A stretch of 64,000 nt of DNA from Nonomuraea candida (GTDB lineage: Bacteria; Actinomycetota; Actinomycetes; Streptosporangiales; Streptosporangiaceae), in the NCBI RefSeq assembly GCF_000725485.1, contig NZ_JOAG01000020.1, positions 62,001-126,000 of the forward strand, in the 5' to 3' direction. Numbering within the stretch: the first letter of the stretch is position 1; the number at the start of each line of letters is the position of its first letter. Position numbers and translations under genes: made by a program. Shown piece after piece: positions 54,686 through 61,765 of the stretch. Below the pieces are notes generated by a model. It did no database searches. It saw only the letters and a list, made by a program, of their open reading frames with translations, and was not told the origin of the DNA.

Positions 54686-56233
54686 ATGAAGAGAATCCTC
54701 CCGGCCCTCGCCGCCGCGTCGGCCGCGCTGGCCGTGCTGATCGCGCCGGCCCCGCCCCCCGCGTCGGCCGCGTCCTCCGCGCCGGCCACGCCGCCCGCGT
54801 CGGCCTGGCCCGTGTCCGCCGGGTCCGTACGGCCTGTCGCGCCGGCCGCGTTCACCCGGACTGCCGGGCAGCCCGGGCCGCCCGGGCCGCCCGGGCCGCC
54901 CGGGCTGCCCGGGGACCTGGCCTCCACCGAGGTGAGCTTCCGCGGCGCGGGCGGCCTCACCCTGCACGGCAGCGTGATCAGCCGGCCGGACGCCCCCGCC
55001 GGACGGCCGGGCATCGTGCTGGTGCACGGCGCGGGCACCGGCACGCCCCGGCAGAAGCTGCTGGCCGAGGCCGTGGCCTTCGCCCGGCAGGGGTTGTCCG
55101 TGCTCGTCTACGACAAGCGCTCCGAGGGGTACTCGATGTTCGAGCGGTCGTACGCGACCCTCGCCGAGGACGCCCTGGGAGCCGTCGCGACGCTGCGGCG
55201 GCAGGCCGGGGTCGACCCCGGCAAGGTCGGCGTCTGGGGGCTCAGCGAGGGCGGGTGGGTGGCGCCGATCGCCGCCTCCCGCTCCCGTGACATCGCCTTC
55301 GTCGTCCTCGTCGGCGCCAACGCGCTGAGCCCGCTGCGGCAGCAGGCCTGGGCCGTGGCGGCCGGGCTGCGCAGGGCCGGCGTGGGCGGGTCGCTGGTGG
55401 AGCGGGCCGAGCCCAACCTCTACCGGGTGATCGCGGACGGCGGGCTGTTCCCCGAGCCCTTCTTCGACCCGGAGCCGGTCCTCGCGCGGGTGCGGCAGCC
55501 GGTGCTCGGCATCTGGGGCGTGCACGACCTGCTCACCCCGCCCAGGGAGACGCCCCCCATCCTCGCCGAGGCCCTGGAGAAGGGCGGCAACCGCCGGTAC
55601 GCGTTCCGGTTCTTCCCCGGCGCCGACCACGCCGCCCACCTGACGCCCGACGGCGGCGTCACCCGGCTGCCCGACCTGGCTCCCGGCTACGCGGAGCTGG
55701 TCGGGACGTGGGTGGGCCAGGCGACCTCCGGGCGCGCGCCGGTGGCGCAGGTGTCCGGGCCGGCCCCGGAGCAGGCGAGCGACACCTTCGGGGTGCCGCC
55801 GACCGCGTGGTGGGAGTCGGCCGGAGCGCAGCTGGCGGTGCTGGTGCTGTTCCTGGTGGCGTTCGCCGGGTATCCGGTGACGGCCCTGGTCCGGCGGCTC
55901 AGGCGGCGCCCGGCCGGGCCGGTGGTGAAGGCGGCCCGGCTGGTCAGCGCGGGCGGGCTCGCGGTGACGGCAGGCGGGTTCGCGTACCTGTTCGCCGTGG
56001 TCATGTCGGGCGGCAAGCTGGCCTCGCCCGGCCCGCTGGCAGGCGACCGGCCGCTCATCTGGCTCGCGCTCCAGGCGCTGGCGGTCACGACCGTCGTGGC
56101 CACCGTGCTGACGGCGCTGCGCCGGCGGCGGGCGGCCCTCCCGCGCGGCGAGCGCACCCGCCTCGGGCTGCTGATCGCGGGCGGCGCGGTGTTCGTGCCG
56201 TGGGCGCTGTACTGGGGACTGCTGCTGCCCTGA
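54686..56233 (+). CDS. Exported alpha/beta hydrolase with C-terminal membrane helices
   Basis: A 515-residue protein. It has a signal peptide (1-30), a Pro/Ala linker containing a collagen-like run PGPPGPPGPPGLPGD (about 68-82), an alpha/beta-hydrolase domain (90-350) with nucleophile elbow GLSEGG (S187) and GADHAAH for the catalytic His, then three or four hydrophobic helices (390-515). The hydrolase domain would face outside, tethered to the membrane. The substrate could be an ester or peptide. The ATG at 54686 is leaderless. Confidence 0.82.
   Translation: MKRILPALAAASAALAVLIAPAPPPASAASSAPATPPASAWPVSAGSVRPVAPAAFTRTAGQPGPPGPPGPPGLPGDLASTEVSFRGAGGLTLHGSVISRPDAPAGRPGIVLVHGAGTGTPRQKLLAEAVAFARQGLSVLVYDKRSEGYSMFERSYATLAEDALGAVATLRRQAGVDPGKVGVWGLSEGGWVAPIAASRSRDIAFVVLVGANALSPLRQQAWAVAAGLRRAGVGGSLVERAEPNLYRVIADGGLFPEPFFDPEPVLARVRQPVLGIWGVHDLLTPPRETPPILAEALEKGGNRRYAFRFFPGADHAAHLTPDGGVTRLPDLAPGYAELVGTWVGQATSGRAPVAQVSGPAPEQASDTFGVPPTAWWESAGAQLAVLVLFLVAFAGYPVTALVRRLRRRPAGPVVKAARLVSAGGLAVTAGGFAYLFAVVMSGGKLASPGPLAGDRPLIWLALQALAVTTVVATVLTALRRRRAALPRGERTRLGLLIAGGAVFVPWALYWGLLLP
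54868..54913 (+). repeat. 9-bp tandem repeats encoding a collagen-like PGPPG tract
   Basis: Five near-exact GGGCCGCCC-type units run in frame inside the hydrolase gene. Confidence 0.65.
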
Positions 56234-56264
56234 GGCCGGAGGTTTCACCCGGATGGCGCCGGGG

Positions 56265-56975
56265 TCAGATGCCGCGCCGGTCGCCGCCGTCTGTCGTGAT
56301 GGAGGGGGTGGAGGGCGGGTAGGAGAACGTCTGCGCGCCGGTGAAGGTCTCCGGGCCGATGATGCGGTAGCCGTGCGCGGCCTCGCTGGCCGGGTGCCCG
56401 GGGCCCACGTCGAGGGTGTCGGCGGTGGACCAGACGCCGTTGACCTGGTGCTGGACGACGTACAGGAACTCGTTGAAGTCCTGGTCGGAGGAGACGAACG
56501 TGTTCACGATCGTGAGCGAGTGCTTGCCCGCGCTCAAGGACGGCGGGATGTCCACGCTCTGGTCCTTCCACCGGTAGACGTGCTCGGTGTGCAGCGGTTG
56601 CCACGCGCCCGCCGGGGTGCCGTTCACCGTGATGGTGGCGCGCTGCATGCCGATGCCGGCGTCGAGGCGGCGGATCAGGCGTACGCCGGTGTTGTCCGGA
56701 TCGACGGTGACCGTGAACCGGCTCGAACCGCCCGGCCCGAACGCCCGCCCGTCGTCCACGAGAGCCCGGGCGGGGGAGACGGCGGGGTTGGCCGTCTCCG
56801 GCACCCACGCGCCGGCGAGCACGCCCAGCGCCGCCACGGTGCCCAGCGCGCCGAGCGCCACCCCCGCGGCGAGCGAGCCGAACGCGGCGGCCGCGACCGC
56901 CCGCCCCCGGCCCGCGCTCCTCGCGCCGGCCCGCCGCCCCCTGCCGTCCCGGCGGTCTGAGGCGCCGAACCCCAT
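56265..56975 (-). CDS. Membrane-anchored extracytoplasmic protein (3' part of a frameshifted gene)
   Basis: From ATG 56975 the product has an Arg-rich cytoplasmic start, one helix (AAGVALGALGTVAALGVLAG) and an exported beta-rich domain with VDPDNTGVRLIRRLDAGIG, ATITVNGTPAG and FNEFLYVVQHQV. The last resembles carbohydrate-binding domains appended to glycosidases. The same frame stays open upstream to about 57310 and there encodes a repeated GWAGxPEQAG linker, so the real protein very likely starts further upstream as part of the HTH gene. No Shine-Dalgarno supports 56975. Confidence 0.65.
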   Translation of the reverse strand: MGFGASDRRDGRGRRAGARSAGRGRAVAAAAFGSLAAGVALGALGTVAALGVLAGAWVPETANPAVSPARALVDDGRAFGPGGSSRFTVTVDPDNTGVRLIRRLDAGIGMQRATITVNGTPAGAWQPLHTEHVYRWKDQSVDIPPSLSAGKHSLTIVNTFVSSDQDFNEFLYVVQHQVNGVWSTADTLDVGPGHPASEAAHGYRIIGPETFTGAQTFSYPPSTPSITTDGGDRRGI

Positions 56976-56994
56976 CCCGTCGGGGCCCCTGCCC

Positions 56995-57567
56995 TCACCC
57001 GCCCCGCCGGCCGGCTCCGGTACGCCCGCCCATCCGGTTCCGGCCTGTTCCGGTGTGCCGGCCCATCCGGTTCCGCCGGCCTGTTCCGGTGCGCCCGCCC
57101 ATCCGGCTCCGCCGGGTCCCCGCGGTGTGCCCGCCCAGCCGGGCTCGTTCCGCGTGGCCGCGCCGCCGGCCCATCCGGGGTCGTCCCCCGTGAGCGGCCC
57201 GCCGGTTCCCCGGATCTCGCCCGGGCCGTCCGCCCCGTCCGCCCCGTGCGCCCGTCCGGTCGTGTCCGGCCGGGGCGGGGTGGCGGGACGCCCGCAGGAA
57301 CGCCACCATCACCGCCTTCTTCGGAAAGCGCCGCCCCGCCAGCATGTCGGCGCACGTCGCCCGGGGCAGCCGCGCCCCGCCCGCCCTGTCGGCCCGCGCC
57401 TGCAACTCCCGCAGCGACGCGTCGGCCCGCGCGAACTGCTCGGCCAGCAGCCGCACCAGCTCCTCGTGCCGGGTCACCGCCTCCAGGCAGCGACCGGCCC
57501 CTCCTCCGGGGGCCCGGCCGCCCTCGGCCACCCGGACACCCTCGGCCTCTTCCGGAACTACGCTCAT
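56995..57567 (-). CDS. HTH-domain protein (5' part of a frameshifted gene)
   Basis: From ATG 57567 the first 90 residues form a helix-turn-helix domain: HEELVRLLAEQFARADASLR and GARLPRATCADMLAGRRFPK, KKAVMVAFLRA. After that the frame becomes an Arg/Gly-rich run to a stop at 56995. The other minus frame instead gives CGRPATPPRPDTT and a clean GWAG-repeat linker into the membrane protein. A single-base shift near 57300 would join them into one HTH-linker-TM-exported-domain protein. Confidence 0.6.
   Translation of the reverse strand: MSVVPEEAEGVRVAEGGRAPGGGAGRCLEAVTRHEELVRLLAEQFARADASLRELQARADRAGGARLPRATCADMLAGRRFPKKAVMVAFLRASRHPAPAGHDRTGARGGRGGRPGRDPGNRRAAHGGRPRMGRRRGHAERARLGGHTAGTRRSRMGGRTGTGRRNRMGRHTGTGRNRMGGRTGAGRRGG
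57010..57200 (-). repeat. GWAGxPEQAG-coding repeats
   Basis: Minus-strand units of about 30-36 bases encode GWAG(A/T/V)PE(Q/P)AG four or five times. The period and frame conservation argue that this frame is, or was, translated. Confidence 0.6.
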
Positions 57568-57765
57568 CGCCCGACCCTGCCCTCTCCCGCCAGAAGCCGT
57601 TCGCCCTCTAGAACCCGATCCGTGATTCGCAGTGTACGAACGGTTACTCTCGGTGCACCACTGGTTATCGCGGGCGGCCGGCCGGGAGGGGAAGACCGGC
57701 CGCACTGCTCAATCGTGTGAGGCCGGGCAGGAGGGGTGACCGGCCGCTTCCGGTGACAGGAACGC

Positions 57766-57798
57766 AGGGGGCACGCCCAGCGGCCGGGCGTGCCCCCT
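57766..57798. terminator. 13-bp GC hairpin after the glycoside hydrolase
   Basis: AGGGGGCACGCCC (57766-57778) pairs perfectly with 57786-57798 across seven bases, downstream of the minus-strand gene ending at 57862. It resembles the hairpin at 30809. Confidence 0.7.
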
Positions 57799-57861
57799 GG
57801 TGGCTCAAAGTCACCCTGCCGCGTGCGGGCGGGCTTGAGTCCACGTGTCCGTGCGAGTGGC

Positions 57862-60036
57862 TCAGGCGAGCGGGGCGGCGATCTGGATGCGGTCGATGTC
57901 CGGCGCGTAGCCGGTGGAGGCGTTGGCGAACGTGATCGTGTTCGCCCCGGCCGCCAGCACCACGTCCCCCACCGTCGTACGGAAGTTCGACCAGCCCAGC
58001 GTGTTGCGGAAGTAGTGACGCCGGGCCGCGCCCCCGTTGACGGAGATGTCGGCGTACCGGTCCACGATGTTGGTGTTGTAGTTGTCCGCGCCCTCGCCCA
58101 GCTCGCCGTTGGCGTACGTGACGACCATGCGGTAGCGGCCCGCGGCCGGGACCGTCACCCCGTTGAAGCGCAGCGTGTTGGCCGCGCCCGCGCCGATGAA
58201 CCCCACGTACTGCCCGCCGGAGGCCGCGGCGTTGGCGCCGACCCGGGCCGCGCCGCCCAGCGTGTTCGCGGGCGATTCGGCCTGGTACGCGGTGACCACC
58301 CCGGACGCCGGAGTGACGGCGAGATAGTCCAGGTTGACCGCGTCCCGGTCGTCGGCCGCGTACGCGTTGACCTCCACCCGATTGATCCCGGCGGTCAGGA
58401 ACACCCGGGCGGTCACCGTGTTCCACGTGTTCCAGTCCGCGGTCCCCGGCAGCGCGAGGTCGGTGAGGTCGGAGCCGTTGAGGCGCAGCCGCACCGACCG
58501 GCCGGCCGGCGCGCCCGCGAACGGGCCCGCCGAGTAACGCAGCGCCAGGTCGTGGTAGCCGTCACCGGCCGCCGTCACCACGAACGCCGTGCCCGCGGTG
58601 GTGCTGCCGCCGTACCCCTCGGTGAAGGACGTGCCCGAATAGCCGGTGTTCTGCCCGTACGTGACGCGGGCCGAGCCGGACAGCGCCGCGTACTCCGCCT
58701 CGTACCGCGAGCCGGCGGGCGAGGTGTCCTTGTCCGGGGTCACGATCACGTGGTACGCCGACGATCCCTTCAGCCCGGCCAGCGGGATCGTGATCTGCCC
58801 GCCCGAGACCGGGAAGTCCGCCTCGGCCACCCGGTACGGGCCGGGGGAGGGGTTCAGCCCCGAGTCGTCCACGCCCCACACCGTGGCGTGCACCGTGCCT
58901 CCAGCGCCGCTCAGCGCGGCCGGGATGCCCGTGACGACCACCTCCGTGTCGTACGTGCCGGACGCCGGGTTGTTCCCGCCGAAGATCACCCTGGCCTGCT
59001 TCTTGGCCGGGTCGTAGGCGGCCAGGCCCTGGAGGGAGCCGCCCGGCGCGGGCGGGGTGACGGCCACCGTGGTGCCGGTCAGCTCGCCGTACCACTTGTA
59101 GAGCCACCACCCGCCGGTCGCCTGGTTGTTCCTGGTCACCAGGTCGTTGAGGCCGCCGGCCGTCGTCCAGTACGCCAGGCAGCCGTCGACCTTGCTGTTC
59201 TCGAACTTGGCCACGAACTGCACCAGGTTGCCCGGCACGCCCAGGTCGCCGGAGGCGCGGCCGTACTCGTTGATCGTGATCGGGCGCGGGGAGACGCCGA
59301 GGCTCGCCTCCATGGCCCGGTAGTCGGCGTAGTGCGTGTGCCAGCTCGTGTAGAAGTCGTCGCCGAGCTCGTGCCAGGTGGTGACGTCGGGCAGCACGCG
59401 GTTGTCGCGGGCGAAGGTCAGGAACGCCCGCAGGTCGGCCGAGCGGTAGGAGGCGAAGTTCGGGCCCGCGATGCGCGCGCCCGGATCGATCGAGCGGATG
59501 CGCTGGTAGACGGTCTTGTACGCGTCGAGGAAGGCGGGCAGGTTCCCCGCGTACCAGATCTGGTCGGGCTCGTTGAAGGGCACGTAGACGTAGGAGGCGC
59601 GGTACGGGTCCGCGACCACCTTGCGTGTCATCGTCTCCACCTTGGCCAGGTAGTCGGCCAGGCCGAGGTTCTCGTACGGCCACTGCCGGTAGATGTCCTG
59701 CATGTAGATCTGGATGTCGCGGCCGCCGGCCCGCTTGAACATGGGCGCGACCTTCAGCGCGTCGCCGTTCGGATGTTGCCGGCCGTCGGGCGCCTTCTGC
59801 GCCGTGACCTGGGGTTTCAGCGCCGCCAGCATGGTCTCGTCGGGGATGCCCTCGTCACCGAGCCCGTACAGGAAGCCGGTGGCGCCGTAACGGAGCGCGC
59901 CGGTCGGCGTCCCGAGATCCACGACGAGCCGCGACGCGGCGGCGGCGCGGGCGGGAGCCGCGGCCGGCGGGCTCGTCACGACGCCCGCGACCAGAGCCGC
60001 CACCAGCACGGCTGACCAGGCATTCGTCCTCCTCAT
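57862..60036 (-). CDS. Secreted GH39-like glycoside hydrolase with two CBM6/35-type modules
   Basis: A 724-residue exported enzyme. Signal peptide 1-33. Residues 40-330 are a clan-A-type barrel with PFNEPDQ (acid/base E156) and TINEYG (nucleophile E257). A beta-sandwich follows to about 440. Residues 450-575 and 585-724 are two CBM6/35-like modules (SRYEAEYAALSG..., TAYQAESPANTLGG...), each with the VNLDYL- or DIDRIQI-type end. It should attack a plant or fungal polysaccharide outside the cell. Two TGTGACC-type palindromes lie upstream. Confidence 0.82.
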   Translation of the reverse strand: MRRTNAWSAVLVAALVAGVVTSPPAAAPARAAAASRLVVDLGTPTGALRYGATGFLYGLGDEGIPDETMLAALKPQVTAQKAPDGRQHPNGDALKVAPMFKRAGGRDIQIYMQDIYRQWPYENLGLADYLAKVETMTRKVVADPYRASYVYVPFNEPDQIWYAGNLPAFLDAYKTVYQRIRSIDPGARIAGPNFASYRSADLRAFLTFARDNRVLPDVTTWHELGDDFYTSWHTHYADYRAMEASLGVSPRPITINEYGRASGDLGVPGNLVQFVAKFENSKVDGCLAYWTTAGGLNDLVTRNNQATGGWWLYKWYGELTGTTVAVTPPAPGGSLQGLAAYDPAKKQARVIFGGNNPASGTYDTEVVVTGIPAALSGAGGTVHATVWGVDDSGLNPSPGPYRVAEADFPVSGGQITIPLAGLKGSSAYHVIVTPDKDTSPAGSRYEAEYAALSGSARVTYGQNTGYSGTSFTEGYGGSTTAGTAFVVTAAGDGYHDLALRYSAGPFAGAPAGRSVRLRLNGSDLTDLALPGTADWNTWNTVTARVFLTAGINRVEVNAYAADDRDAVNLDYLAVTPASGVVTAYQAESPANTLGGAARVGANAAASGGQYVGFIGAGAANTLRFNGVTVPAAGRYRMVVTYANGELGEGADNYNTNIVDRYADISVNGGAARRHYFRNTLGWSNFRTTVGDVVLAAGANTITFANASTGYAPDIDRIQIAAPLA

Positions 60037-60054
60037 AGCGGTTCGACCCTTCGA

Positions 60055-60095
60055 TGTGACCGGTCACAGTATCTGCTTGAGTGTGAACGGTCACA
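60055..60095. promoter_or_regulatory. Twin TGTGA(C/A)CGGTCACA palindromes
   Basis: TGTGACCGGTCACA (60055-60068) is a perfect 14-bp palindrome; TGTGAACGGTCACA (60082-60095) differs at one base. They are 27 bases apart, in the divergent region between the glycoside hydrolase and tetR. TACTGT on the minus strand overlaps the first, so the hydrolase promoter is a likely target. Confidence 0.75.
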
Positions 60096-60166
60096 TGAGG
60101 GAGGGGAAGAGGCCGTTACCGGGTTGTTACGGCCGCGTGTCCGTGATATTCCTACGCCTGTTGGCC

Positions 60167-60182
60167 TACACTCGTTGTCATG
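60167..60182 (+). promoter_or_regulatory. Leaderless promoter of the tetR at 60180
   Basis: TACACT (60167-60172), seven bases, ATG at 60180; no Shine-Dalgarno. Confidence 0.5.
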
Positions 60183-60749
60183 GCTTTCACCGAGAGATCG
60201 GCAGCCACCCGGACCGCCATCCTCTCGGCCGCCAGGAAACTGCTCATCGAGCGCGGCTACGAGGCGATGACGATCCGGGCGGTCGCCTCCCTGGTCGGCG
60301 TCGACCCCTCCATGGTCATGCGCTACTACGGCAGCAAGGCCGGGCTGTTCAGCGCCGCCGTCGACGTGGACCTGCGGCTCGCCGAGGTCGACCGGCCACC
60401 GGCGGACCGGCTGGGCGAGCTGCTCGTGCGGCACTTCCTGGCGCGCTGGGAAGGCGAACTGTCGGACGACGTGCTGATCATGCTGCTCCGCTCCGCGAGC
60501 ACCAACCCGATGGCCGCCGAGCGGATGCGGGAGGTCTTCGAGACGCAGATCGCCGCGTTCGTCGCCCGCCTCACCGGGGCGGACGACGCCGCCTACCGCG
60601 CCGGGCTCGTCTCCACCCAGCTCCTGGGCCTGGCGCTGACCCGCTACGTCCTGCGTTTCCCGCCGATGGCCGACGCCGACGTGGAGACCCTGGTGCGGGA
60701 CCTCGGGCCCGCCGTGCAGCACTACCTGACCGGCGGCGACCGCACCTGA
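60180..60749 (+). CDS. TetR-family regulator
   Basis: A 189-residue repressor. HTH: MTIRAVASLVGVDPSMVMRYYGSKAGLFSAAV. The C-terminal region resembles the TetR_C_17-type domain. It is divergent from the secreted glycoside hydrolase, with twin palindromes between, and precedes an NmrA-like gene on the same strand. Either could be its target. Confidence 0.87.
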   Translation: MAFTERSAATRTAILSAARKLLIERGYEAMTIRAVASLVGVDPSMVMRYYGSKAGLFSAAVDVDLRLAEVDRPPADRLGELLVRHFLARWEGELSDDVLIMLLRSASTNPMAAERMREVFETQIAAFVARLTGADDAAYRAGLVSTQLLGLALTRYVLRFPPMADADVETLVRDLGPAVQHYLTGGDRT

Positions 60750-60755
60750 GACCCC

Positions 60756-60779
60756 GCGGGATAGCGGGCGCTATTCCGC
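60756..60779 (+). terminator. Hairpin after tetR
   Basis: GCGGGATAGC (60756-60765) pairs with GCTATTCCGC (60770-60779), one G-T mismatch, four-base loop. Confidence 0.5.
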
Positions 60780-60833
60780 GTGTAGCGCCTCCTCTTCGAG
60801 ACGACGGAGAACACGTACTCGAAGGAGAGAAGA

Positions 60834-61655
60834 ATGACGTTTCTCGTGACCGGCGCCACCGGGACCGTCGGGCGGCAGATCGTGGCGCAACTCGTCGAAC
60901 GGGGCCTGCCCGTACGCGCGCTGACCAGGAACCCGGCGGCGGCCCGCCTGCCCGACGGCGTCGAGGTGGCCTGCGGCGACCTCACCTCGCCCCGGACCCT
61001 GGTCCCGGCGCTGGAGGGCGTGGCGGGCCTGCACCTGATCACGTTCGGGGGCGACGACGGCGCCGACCTGGAGACCGGGCCCGAGATCGTCGAGCTGGCG
61101 GCCCGGGCGGGCGTCGCCCGCATCAGCGTCCTGACCGGGTGGGAGGAGACCTCGGTCGAGCGGGCGCTGCGCGAGGCCAACGCGGCCTGGACGCAGGTGT
61201 GGTGCGCCGAGTTCATGGCCAACGCCTACGACTGGCTGGAGTCGATCAGGGACGAGGGCGTGGTGCGCGTCTTCGGCAACCATCCCAGCGCCGTGGTGCA
61301 CGAGGCCGACATCGCCGCCGTGGCCGTGGCGGCGCTGGTCGGGGAGGGGCACGCGGGGAGATCGTACGCGCTGACCGGCCCCGAGTCGCTCACCCCCGAG
61401 CAGCGGACGCGGCTGCTCGGGGCGGCGATCGGGCGGGAGCTGCGGTTCGAGGAGCTGGACGAGGCCGGATACCGCGCCTTGATGCGGGCGGCCGGCGTGA
61501 GCGACGACCTGATCGAGTTCGGGGTGCAGCTCGGCGCCCGCCCGCCGGAGGCCGGCGCCGTCGTGCGGCCGACCGTGGAACGGGTCACGGGCCGCCCGGC
61601 CCGCACCTTCGCCCAGTGGGCCGCCGAACACGCCACGGCCTTCGAACAGCCCTGA
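60834..61655 (+). CDS. NmrA-like NAD(P)-binding protein
   Basis: A 273-residue atypical SDR. TFLVTGATGTVGRQIVAQLVERG binds NAD(P); VRALTRNPAAARLPDGVEVACGDL and AVVHEADIAAVAVAAL are typical of NmrA/azoreductase-like proteins. It may be a redox sensor or quinone reductase. AAGGAGAG precedes the ATG. It follows the TetR gene by 84 bases. Confidence 0.85.
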   Translation: MTFLVTGATGTVGRQIVAQLVERGLPVRALTRNPAAARLPDGVEVACGDLTSPRTLVPALEGVAGLHLITFGGDDGADLETGPEIVELAARAGVARISVLTGWEETSVERALREANAAWTQVWCAEFMANAYDWLESIRDEGVVRVFGNHPSAVVHEADIAAVAVAALVGEGHAGRSYALTGPESLTPEQRTRLLGAAIGRELRFEELDEAGYRALMRAAGVSDDLIEFGVQLGARPPEAGAVVRPTVERVTGRPARTFAQWAAEHATAFEQP

Positions 61656-61765
61656 ACCATCACACCCTTTGCCAGGTTGCGCCTTCTTCGCCAAGCTCCG
61701 CTGACAACCCTCACCCTCCCTGACGCCTCACCCGCCCGGCCCGGTCGCGGGGGGCGGGCGCAGGG

